DNA of 10,062 nt from Betaproteobacteria bacterium (lineage in GTDB: Bacteria > Pseudomonadota > Gammaproteobacteria > Burkholderiales > Thiobacillaceae). This document shows positions 1 through 6,004 of this stretch, in pieces (position 1 is the stretch's first letter; the number at the start of each line of letters is the position of its first letter). Position numbers and translations under genes: made by a program. The stretch lies in NCBI GenBank assembly GCA_020049245.1, contig JAIFLB010000111.1, positions 1-10,062 of the forward strand, read 5' to 3'. The notes under the pieces are model-generated. The model worked only from the letters and a program-made list of their open reading frames with translations. It was not told the origin of the DNA and ran no database searches.

Positions 1-707
1 ATTTCGATGTAGTCCTTGGCATGGCCCCAATCACGTTTGGCATCCATGTTGCCGAGGTAGAGGCAGTCTTGCAGGCCGAGTTTGATTCTTGCCAGGGCAC
101 GCGTGATCTTGCGGGTGACGAAGGTTTCGCCGCGGATCGGGCTTTCGTGGTTGAACAGGATGCCGTTGCAGGCATACATGCCATAGGCTTCGCGGTAGTT
201 GACGGTGATCCAGTAGGCGTAGAGCTTGGCGCAGGCGTAGGGACTGCGCGGGTAGAAGGGGGTGGTTTCCTTCTGCGGGGTTTCCTGGACGAGGCCGAAC
301 AGTTCGCTGGTGCTGGCCTGGTAGAAGCGGGTTTTCTTGTCGAGGCCGAGGATGCGGATGGCTTCGAGGATGCGCAGGGAGCCAAGGGCGTCGGAGTTGG
401 CGGTGTATTCGGGTTCTTCGAAGCTGACGGCGACGTGGCTTTGCGCGGCGAGGTTGTAGATTTCGTCGGGCTGCACCTGCTGGATGATGCGGATCAGGCT
501 GGAGCTGTCGGTGAGGTCGCCGTGGTGCAGGATGAATTTGCGCCCGGTTTCGTGCGGGTCTTGGTAGAGGTGGTCGATACGGTCAGTGTTGAACAGGCTG
601 GTGCGGCGCTTGATGCCGTGCACTTCGTAGCCTTTATTGAGCAGGAATTCAGCCAGGTAGGCGCCGTCTTGGCCGGTGACGCCGGTGATCAGGGCGATTT
701 TGATCAT
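1..707 (-). CDS. gmd: GDP-mannose 4,6-dehydratase, N-terminal 235 residues (3' end outside window)
   Basis: Gmd converts GDP-mannose to GDP-4-keto-6-deoxymannose in the cytoplasm, the first step towards GDP-fucose, GDP-rhamnose and related sugar nucleotides. Translating the minus strand from the ATG at 707 gives an open frame to the window edge, so the gene is partial. It begins MIKIALITGVTGQDGAYLAE, the NAD(P)-binding Rossmann loop GxTGxxG. Other extended-SDR features are RRTSLFN (about 35-40), HHGDLTDSS (61-69), NLAAQSHV (85-92), ASTSELFG (131-138, the Thr/Ser and Glu region of the active site), YPRSPYACAK (152-161, the catalytic Tyr157 and Lys161) and NHESPIRGETFVTRK (186-200). These are diagnostic for Gmd rather than other dehydratases. 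It starts 40 bases after the truncated exosortase gene and is probably in the same operon, supplying precursor for the polymer. No convincing Shine-Dalgarno is visible. The family is about 340-370 residues, so roughly a third is missing. Confidence 0.95.
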   Translation of the reverse strand, partial: MIKIALITGVTGQDGAYLAEFLLNKGYEVHGIKRRTSLFNTDRIDHLYQDPHETGRKFILHHGDLTDSSSLIRIIQQVQPDEIYNLAAQSHVAVSFEEPEYTANSDALGSLRILEAIRILGLDKKTRFYQASTSELFGLVQETPQKETTPFYPRSPYACAKLYAYWITVNYREAYGMYACNGILFNHESPIRGETFVTRKITRALARIKLGLQDCLYLGNMDAKRDWGHAKDYIE

Positions 708-747
708 TCAAGATATCCATATTGTTATTGGCAAGACGTTTATGGAA

Positions 748-1275
748 TCACTTTTTCCCGTTTTGCGCAGCCGATTTGAAGAAGAAGCCAAGCAAACCAT
801 CCAGCGCGAACAGGATCAGCAGCGCAATCATGAATAGCAATACGCCGGCGAAATCGTGCAGGAAGCCTTGCCCGGCTTCATCGCCAAGATGGTAGGTGAC
901 CAGCACGAGAATCATGACCCGGCCAATGTTGGCGACAAATGCGATGGGCAGGATGCTGGCGATCAGGATGCCGTTGCGCAGCCAGTTCTTGTGCTCCATC
1001 AGGTAGAGGTAGAGCAGGCCCATTGCCGACAGGCTGCCGCCAAGCAGGGCGCGCGGATGTCCGGCAACGGTGAGGAATTCGCGTTTGCTCCAGATCAGGT
1101 AGAGCGACACCACCAGCACGATGGGGCCGTGGGCTTGCTCTTCGCTATTCCAGATGCCGTTTGACAGATCCCAGTAGGTGGGCAGGTAAAGTACCAGCAG
1201 ACCAAGCAGGACTGGCCACCACGTCGCTAGCAGGCTGGTTGGCGTGGCGGGGTAGGAAGAAACATGGGCGTTCAT
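748..1275 (-). CDS. xrtB: Exosortase B, internally deleted and lacking the catalytic cysteine block
   Basis: Exosortases are multi-pass inner-membrane cysteine proteases/transpeptidases that process PEP-CTERM-type sorting tails. XrtB (EpsH type) sits in eps loci like this one. From the ATG at 1275 the product has 175 residues; full-length XrtB, as I recall it, has nearly 300. Retained are the amino-terminal part with EEQAHGPIVL (45-54) and the carboxy-terminal part SLSAMGLLYLYLMEHKNWLR (81-100), ANIGR (candidate catalytic Arg119) and GFLHDFAG (candidate catalytic His140). The stretch between, which normally holds several membrane segments, the PL(Q/K) region and the A-C-S-G motif with the nucleophile, is absent: residue 80 (RALLGG) runs directly into SLSAMG. 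The whole protein contains no cysteine. The frame is intact, so this is either a clean in-frame deletion, an assembly collapse, or a maintained non-catalytic protein. A TTG nine bases upstream is an alternative start; ribosome-binding signals are weak for both. It lies 13 bases after epsG. Peptidase activity is not expected. Confidence 0.85.
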   Translation of the reverse strand: MNAHVSSYPATPTSLLATWWPVLLGLLVLYLPTYWDLSNGIWNSEEQAHGPIVLVVSLYLIWSKREFLTVAGHPRALLGGSLSAMGLLYLYLMEHKNWLRNGILIASILPIAFVANIGRVMILVLVTYHLGDEAGQGFLHDFAGVLLFMIALLILFALDGLLGFFFKSAAQNGKK

Positions 1276-1288
1276 TCCAACCAAACGA

Positions 1289-2161
1289 TTAATGTTCGTT
1301 TACCACGGCTCCCACAACTTCAGCGCCGGCCGCGCCGATCATGGCTTTGATGCCGGAAACATGGTTCAGGCGGGTATGGTTTTTGCGCACGGCAATCACG
1401 GCGCCGCGGGTGCGGGCGGCTGCGATCTGGAAATCAGATGCGACGCTGGCCGCAGGCGTGTCGAGCAGGATGACATCGTAACTACTGGCAAGGGTTTCCA
1501 GCAGGTTGGCGAGGTTGCCGCGCGAAAGCAGTTCAGCCGGGTTGGGCGGCAACGTACCAGCGGGCAGCACTGAGAGGTCGATGAAGGCAGGAATGCGAAC
1601 CACGGCTTCGAGACCGGCGCGGTCGGCGAGCAGGTCGGACAGGCCCATTCCCTTGCCGAGGTTGAACAGGCCGCTGACACCGGGGGTACGCAGGTTGGCG
1701 TCGATCAGCAGCGTGCGTTCACCGAGTTGCGAGAAGACGACGGCCAGGTTGGCTGCCAGGTAGCTGGAGCCATCGCCCGGGTTGGTGCCGACCATGGTCA
1801 GTGCGTTGTTGCCGAGGGCGAACCAGCGCAACATGAGTTGGCTACGCAGCGCGCGCAGACCTTCAACCTGCGGGCTGAACGGGTTGTAGGCGGCGACCAG
1901 TTCATGGCTGTAGCCACCTTCGCCGGCGGTCAGGTAGGGGTAGTCGAACTGCCGCGCGAGCGCTTGCTGGATGTCCGCTTCGGTAATCAGACCGAGCTGG
2001 CTGGCGGCATCGCCAAAGCGAAGATTCTTCTCTTTTTGCAAGCGCAGAACGCGCTCGGCATCCTGGGCACTGAGCTTGCCCTGGTCGAGCAGGATGCGGC
2101 CAATCGTGAATTCTGCGCGGCTGGCAGTGTTGGAGGTGGCGGTGGGCATGGCGGTATTCAT
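1289..2161 (-). CDS. epsG: EpsG-type chain-length determinant partner ATPase / BY-kinase-like protein
   Basis: Cytoplasmic P-loop partner of EpsF in a split Wzc-like system that controls polysaccharide length and export. It has 290 residues. Residues 18-76 carry two tandem copies of a short helical motif (IGRILLDQGKL... and RFGDAASQLGLI...) like the N-terminal domain of type II secretion/MshE ATPases. Residues 100-285 form a MinD/BY-kinase fold: EGLRALRSQLML (100-111), a P-loop-like GTNPGDGSSYLAANLA (125-140), Walker A' LLIDANLRTP (151-160) and Walker B VILLDTPA (230-237). The P-loop position that is Lys in ordinary kinases is Ser132. There is no tyrosine after residue 228, so the usual Tyr-rich autophosphorylation tail is missing. 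I recall related EpsG proteins also having a modified P-loop (GRSY), so this may be a family trait. It starts 29 bases after epsF and ends 13 bases before xrtB. Kinase activity is uncertain; the family call is firm. Confidence 0.88.
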   Translation of the reverse strand: MNTAMPTATSNTASRAEFTIGRILLDQGKLSAQDAERVLRLQKEKNLRFGDAASQLGLITEADIQQALARQFDYPYLTAGEGGYSHELVAAYNPFSPQVEGLRALRSQLMLRWFALGNNALTMVGTNPGDGSSYLAANLAVVFSQLGERTLLIDANLRTPGVSGLFNLGKGMGLSDLLADRAGLEAVVRIPAFIDLSVLPAGTLPPNPAELLSRGNLANLLETLASSYDVILLDTPAASVASDFQIAAARTRGAVIAVRKNHTRLNHVSGIKAMIGAAGAEVVGAVVNEH

Positions 2162-2190
2162 AGTCTGGGTTCCCGGTTTCTGGCGCTGGT

Positions 2191-3564
2191 TCAGGCAGTC
2201 TGGCGGCGCAAGAAGCTGCCGCGCGCTTTCTTGAATTTGGATATCTCGCCCAGCACGGTGATGTCGAGACCGCTGATCAAGTCATCGCTGGAACGCACGC
2301 GGCGATCGATCATTTCCATCAGGAAGGCGAGGCCGATGCCGAGCAGGCTACCCAGAAACACCGAGAGGATGACGTTCAGCAGAACCTTGGGGCTGGAAGC
2401 TTCAACCGGCGGCATGGCGGGGTTGAGGATGGCGACGTCGGTCTGGTTGCTCTGTGATTCCAGCGAGGTCTGATTCTGCCGTTGCAAAGCGGCGTCGTAG
2501 GTGCGCTGGGCGTTTTCCACATCGTGCATCAGTACGGTGAGTTCGTCGCGCTTCTGCTTGAGGTCGAGCACGCGCGACTTTTGCGCGGCCAGTGATCCGC
2601 GCAGATCGCCTTCGCGCTGCTGGGCGACCTTGGCGGTGCTGGAGACACCTCGGGTCGCGGTGCGAACCTCGCCGGTGAGTTTTTCGCGCAGGCTCACCAA
2701 TTCGGCTTCGGCACGCTGGAATTGGGGGTGATTCTTGCCGACCTTTTCTGCCAGCTCGGCAATTTTGCTTTCGGCGCGGGCGATGTCTGCGCGCAGGCTT
2801 TGCACCACCGGACTGTTCATGATTTCCGGCAACGCATCGCTGCTCTGCTTTTGCCGGGAGGTCGAGTCGAAGGTCTGCGCCTGCGCCATCACCAGTTGGC
2901 TGGACAGTTCCGCCAGGCGGGCGGTTTCCACGTCCAGCCGCTCATCGCTGGCGAACAGGCCTTTTTCGCGCTGGTAATCGGTGAGCTTGGCCTGAGCTTG
3001 TTCCAGCGCTAGCCGCAGTTCCTTGATCTTGCCGTCGTACCAGGCGCTGGTCTGCCGCGCGGGTTCTACTTTCAGCTCCAGGTTGGTGTTGATGTAGGCT
3101 TGCGCGAAGGCGTTGGAGATGAGGGCGGCAAAACGGGGGTCGGTGCCTTCAAATCCGAGCTGGATGACGCTGGATTCACGTGACGGTTGTACGTCCAGTT
3201 TCTTCAGCAGCAGTTCGGCCAGCCAGTGGCGGATGTCGCCCTGGCCTTCGCCGGAGGCCATGAAGTCGGCTTTGACGTTGGGGTTGTCGGCCAGCTTCAG
3301 GCCGTCAACCACTTTCAGTGCGACGTTCTGGCTTTGGATGATGTCAACCTGGGTTGCGATATAGCCGGGGATCAGTTGGGCAGGCAGAACGATGCCGGTC
3401 ACCGGATCCTTGGCCTTGGAGTCAACGATCAGGGTCGTGGTGGCGGTATAGCTTTTTGGCAGCAGGAGGCTGACCGTCAGCGTGGTGGCGACAGTGACGC
3501 CCAGCGCGAGCAATGCGAGCAGGCCGCGCGCTTTCAGAATCAGAAGGAATTGGCTGAAGTTCAT
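2191..3564 (-). CDS. epsF: EpsF, Wzz-domain polysaccharide chain-length determinant
   Basis: Inner-membrane polysaccharide co-polymerase that sets chain length and links the inner-membrane synthesis machinery to the outer-membrane export protein. It has 457 residues. There is a transmembrane segment at about 14-36, then a Wzz-type periplasmic start (YTATTTLIVDSKAKDPVTG, 39-57) and a long charged helical/coiled-coil region at roughly 165-370 with repeated QAQAKL/AELSSQL-type heptads. The Pro-rich NPAMPPVEASSP (381-392) then leads into the second transmembrane segment (about 394-417) and a short cytoplasmic tail with EMIDRRVRSSDDL (417-429). The kinase domain is not fused; it is encoded next door as EpsG, as in split BY-kinase systems. 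A GGGAG ribosome-binding site lies six bases before the ATG, and the gap to epsE is 13 bases, so these genes are surely co-transcribed. Size and architecture are normal for the family. Confidence 0.93.
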   Translation of the reverse strand: MNFSQFLLILKARGLLALLALGVTVATTLTVSLLLPKSYTATTTLIVDSKAKDPVTGIVLPAQLIPGYIATQVDIIQSQNVALKVVDGLKLADNPNVKADFMASGEGQGDIRHWLAELLLKKLDVQPSRESSVIQLGFEGTDPRFAALISNAFAQAYINTNLELKVEPARQTSAWYDGKIKELRLALEQAQAKLTDYQREKGLFASDERLDVETARLAELSSQLVMAQAQTFDSTSRQKQSSDALPEIMNSPVVQSLRADIARAESKIAELAEKVGKNHPQFQRAEAELVSLREKLTGEVRTATRGVSSTAKVAQQREGDLRGSLAAQKSRVLDLKQKRDELTVLMHDVENAQRTYDAALQRQNQTSLESQSNQTDVAILNPAMPPVEASSPKVLLNVILSVFLGSLLGIGLAFLMEMIDRRVRSSDDLISGLDITVLGEISKFKKARGSFLRRQTA

Positions 3565-3577
3565 GTTGGCTCCCGGC

Positions 3578-4378
3578 TTAGAACAGGCTTTCTTTTACGA
3601 AAATGACATCGTCAGCCTGCAACGAATCGGCCAGTTTTGCGTCGACTTCCAGCATGCTACCGCCCTCCCCTCGCCGCAGAATCCTGATCCCTTTTTGGGT
3701 GCCGCGCAGGGTAAGACCACCGCCGACCGAGAGCGCCTGCACCAGGGTCATGTTCTTTTCCAGGCGGAAGGTGCCTGGACGCTGGACTTCGCCGTAGATG
3801 TAGAAGCGCGGTTCGCGCGGGACGAACAGGATGTCGTCGTTACCGATGTCAACATTGAGTTCGTGGGCGCCATCACGCAGCAGCGCAATCAGGTCAATTT
3901 CGCGACGGCTGGCATTCTTGCCTTTGCCGGAAGTCAGAATCAGGGTATCAGCGCCGTCAGGTGTGACACCGCCGGCCTGGGCCAGGATGTCGGTCAGCCG
4001 ACTGGCCTTTTGCAGCGGAAATTTACCGGGGCGATTAACGCGGCCCAGCACGGAAACTTCCTGGCCCTTGAATTCCATGACCACCACATTGACCTGCGGG
4101 CTGTTGATGAAGCCACCGGCTTCCAGCATTTTGGCGATGCGCTTGGCGGCTTCGTTGGCGGTCATGCCGGAGACGGGCACTTCGCCTACCAGCGGAAACA
4201 GGATGCCGCCTTGTTCGTTGACACGGGTTTCGGTGCCCAGATCCGGATGGTCATACACCGTGATGCGCACCAGGTCGCCAGTGGACAGACCGTAATCGCC
4301 GGTCGCGCGGGCGGTGGCAGCGCTCAACAACGCGAACAACATCAACGCGTAGATCAGAATGGTTCGATTCACTTTCAC
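3578..4378 (-). CDS. epsE: EpsE, Wza-like polysaccharide export protein
   Basis: Periplasmic/outer-membrane polysaccharide export protein of the poly-export (Wza) family, expected to form the exit channel together with EpsF. After a signal peptide (MKVNRTILIYALMLFALLSA, cleavage likely after ATARA) the mature part opens with the canonical YGLSTGDLVRITVYDHPDLG, followed by FPLVGEVPVSGMTANEAA. It then has SLBB-type repeats: EVSVLGRVNRPGKFPLQ with LAQAGG, and FYIYGEVQRPGTFRLE with LSVGGGLTLRG. I chose the GTG at 4378 because AAAGGG lies eight bases upstream and the resulting signal peptide is typical. An ATG at 4396 and a TTG at 4399 are in frame but lack a ribosome-binding site. There is no lipobox cysteine, so unlike E. 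coli Wza it is not predicted to be a lipoprotein. It follows epsL after a 118-base gap holding a hairpin. Confidence 0.9.
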   Translation of the reverse strand: MKVNRTILIYALMLFALLSAATARATGDYGLSTGDLVRITVYDHPDLGTETRVNEQGGILFPLVGEVPVSGMTANEAAKRIAKMLEAGGFINSPQVNVVVMEFKGQEVSVLGRVNRPGKFPLQKASRLTDILAQAGGVTPDGADTLILTSGKGKNASRREIDLIALLRDGAHELNVDIGNDDILFVPREPRFYIYGEVQRPGTFRLEKNMTLVQALSVGGGLTLRGTQKGIRILRRGEGGSMLEVDAKLADSLQADDVIFVKESLF

Positions 4379-4386
4379 GGTTGCAT

Positions 4387-4392
4387 CCCTTT
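4387..4392 (-). promoter_or_regulatory. Ribosome-binding site deciding the epsE start
   Basis: The minus strand reads AAAGGG here, eight bases before the GTG at 4378-4376. The upstream in-frame ATG (4396) and TTG (4399) have no comparable site, so the GTG is the more likely start. Confidence 0.55.
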
Positions 4393-4397
4393 GCATC

Positions 4398-4429
4398 AAA
4401 AAACATCGGTGCCCGCCAACCTGGCAGGC
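4398..4429 (-). terminator. Terminator-like or attenuator hairpin between epsL and epsE
   Basis: On the minus strand the arms GCCTGCC and GGCGGGC (4411-4429) pair over seven positions, with one G-T wobble, around the loop AGGTT. A run of six T lies seven bases further on (4403-4398). The T run is farther from the stem than in a textbook intrinsic terminator, so this is at best a partial terminator or attenuator that would lower expression of epsEFG relative to epsL. Confidence 0.4.
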
Positions 4430-4496
4430 TTAGTTAACCAGCAATTTCTTACAACTTGTACACGCCCCATGCGCGATGACATTCGATCATGGCGAT

Positions 4497-5741
4497 TCAG
4501 AATTTCAGATTGGCGGCAACGAACAGGGTGTTGGCGCTGAACTCCTGCAAAGCGATCGTCGAATCGCGGCGGGAATGTTGTACGCCGACAGTGATATTGC
4601 CACCGCGCCATGCTTCGTGGCTGACACTCAGCGTGGCAGTCTGCAGATCATCCTTGCGCGTACTGCCTTCGTAGTCGATACGTTGATAACCGACCTGACC
4701 GCTGATACCGGTTTTCGGCAGCACCTGCCAGACAGCGGACAGGTTGATTGCGTCGGCCACTTCGTTGTTAACGGTAGCGGTATCGGAAGCACGTAAATCA
4801 CGCGATAGCGCGGCTTCGACCTGGGTCTTGCCGGTGGGCAGCCAGCGGCCAGCCAGCCGCCATTCCATACCGCTGAAATCGTGGTTGCTGACATTGGGAT
4901 GGGTACGCTTGGCCTGTCCGATGGAGCCGGAAAGATTGCTCTTGCCGCTGAGTGTCCAGCTCGCGACCAGTCGCACAGACTGTTCTTCGGAGCGGTTGTC
5001 CAATGTAGGCGACAGCACACGATTGGGATACTCGCCGCTGCTGTCGGTCAATTCAACGCCGACACGCTCCACCATGCCGCCCTGGCGATAAAGCCCGACG
5101 GTCACGATGCTGTATTTGCTGTCGCTGGGTTGCCGATTCGTGTCGGAATATTTCCGCTTGTTCTCATCCAGCCGCACTCTCGCGCGCCAGTCGGCATGCA
5201 GCCAGTAGTCTGCCTGGAACGCCAGCTTGTCGTCGGTCACCACATTGTTGGCGACAATGCCACTGATGTCGGTGTAGGGCGACTGCGTCCGCGCTGTCGA
5301 AGCGGACGCGATGCCTGACCAACGGTTGCCCAACTGCCACTTCCATTCGCCATTCAGATCCTGACCGGTGTAATCAAGCAGGTTGGAATATCGGCTGAAA
5401 AGTGTCTTGTCAGCGGCCAGACGAGCGGTAACCTGCTGTCGGCCCTGTTTCCAGTCGACATCGACGCCTGCGCCATAACGCTGATAGGAGACCGACTGTA
5501 TCGGCTCGCCGATGGTTGAAGCCTGTGCCTGCGCATCGCTGGAGAACCGGAACAAATTACTGTCGATACCGACGTTGGCGCTGATAAATGGCCGCAAGGT
5601 ATCGCCTTCCAGAGCCCGTGCCTGGCCCGTAGCCAGCAACAGGTAACTGCTTGCCAGGACTAGCAATAGTCGAACGAAGCTAAGCCCTCCCTGACGGGAA
5701 ACGAAGAATGGTGCCAATAGGCTGGCACTCGATACAAACAT
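4497..5741 (-). CDS. epsL: EpsL, exopolysaccharide operon outer-membrane beta-barrel protein
   Basis: I assign this to the EpsL family of exopolysaccharide operons, predicted outer-membrane barrels of the BBP2-like type. Its exact role in polymer export or surface attachment is not established. From the ATG at 5741 the protein has 414 residues. A signal peptide with a long n-region (MFVSSASLLAPFFVSRQGGL then FVRLLLVLASSYLLL) ends at GQARA. The mature start LEGDTLRPFISANVGIDSNL is typical of the family. The rest is alternating amphipathic strands (for example RQQVTARLAADKTLF, WQLGNRWSGIASAS, LVASWTLSGKSNL), and the final residue is Phe (TLFVAANLKF), the usual barrel-assembly signature. I chose this ATG, not the in-frame start 96 bases upstream, because GGAG lies ten bases before it and it begins directly with a signal peptide. 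It is the first gene of the eps block, after a 263-base gap, which fits a promoter there. Confidence 0.85.
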   Translation of the reverse strand: MFVSSASLLAPFFVSRQGGLSFVRLLLVLASSYLLLATGQARALEGDTLRPFISANVGIDSNLFRFSSDAQAQASTIGEPIQSVSYQRYGAGVDVDWKQGRQQVTARLAADKTLFSRYSNLLDYTGQDLNGEWKWQLGNRWSGIASASTARTQSPYTDISGIVANNVVTDDKLAFQADYWLHADWRARVRLDENKRKYSDTNRQPSDSKYSIVTVGLYRQGGMVERVGVELTDSSGEYPNRVLSPTLDNRSEEQSVRLVASWTLSGKSNLSGSIGQAKRTHPNVSNHDFSGMEWRLAGRWLPTGKTQVEAALSRDLRASDTATVNNEVADAINLSAVWQVLPKTGISGQVGYQRIDYEGSTRKDDLQTATLSVSHEAWRGGNITVGVQHSRRDSTIALQEFSANTLFVAANLKF

Positions 5742-5751
5742 GAATTGCTGT

Positions 5752-5755
5752 CTCC
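5752..5755 (-). promoter_or_regulatory. Ribosome-binding site deciding the epsL start
   Basis: GGAG on the minus strand, ten bases before the ATG at 5741, supports that start over the farther upstream in-frame start at 5837, whose added 32 residues (Cys/Gly/Pro/Arg-rich) do not resemble a signal peptide. Confidence 0.5.
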
Positions 5756-5838
5756 AATCCAATTCGACAGGACAACGGCAAAAACCGCCACCTCTGGCAT
5801 CGGCGACGCCTGGAAAGCGTGAGATTTTGGCTACCATT

Positions 5839-5875
5839 TGTGACAGGTTTATTTAATTTTGTAACAGAAGTCCAA
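5839..5875 (-). promoter_or_regulatory. Candidate epsL promoter with paired direct repeats
   Basis: Two copies of CTGT(T/C)ACA lie at 5867-5860 and 5846-5839 on the minus strand, starting 21 bases apart (two helical turns) with an AT-only-but-one 13-base spacer (AAATTAAATAAAC). A -35-like TTGGAC lies just upstream at 5875-5870, and weak -10-like AT-rich hexamers fall inside the spacer at a distance of about 16-17 bases. This suggests a promoter overlapped by a regulator site, about 100 bases before the epsL start. The -10 match is poor, so the exact promoter is uncertain; the repeats themselves are plain to see. Confidence 0.35.
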
Positions 5876-6004
5876 TGTTTCTATTTACTTGCAATGCGGC
5901 TAGCGGCTGAAGTTGCGCTATCGATTGTACTTTCCAATTGGGTTTGCCACCCATTTTGCTGAGCCAGTTCGCGCCACGGGCGGGTTTAATGGCTGTATTG
6001 AGGT

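Noticed and set aside
16..19. Possible lipoprotein signal in the S8 protease (FLAC around residues 16-19)
   Set aside because: The positions before the Cys do not fit a lipobox and the hydrophobic segment continues to a normal LALA cleavage site. The coordinates given are residue numbers of that protein.
21..779. Long plus-strand frame over the left end
   Set aside because: It is antisense to the unmistakable gmd coding frame; its Gly/Val/Ala/Asp-rich product is the typical shadow of a high-GC gene.
1727..2473. 248-codon plus-strand frame
   Set aside because: Antisense across the epsF-epsG junction; no ribosome-binding site and shadow-like composition.
3482..4540. 352-codon plus-strand frame
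   Set aside because: Antisense across epsE and part of epsF, both with clear domains and ribosome-binding sites; no family-like sequence.
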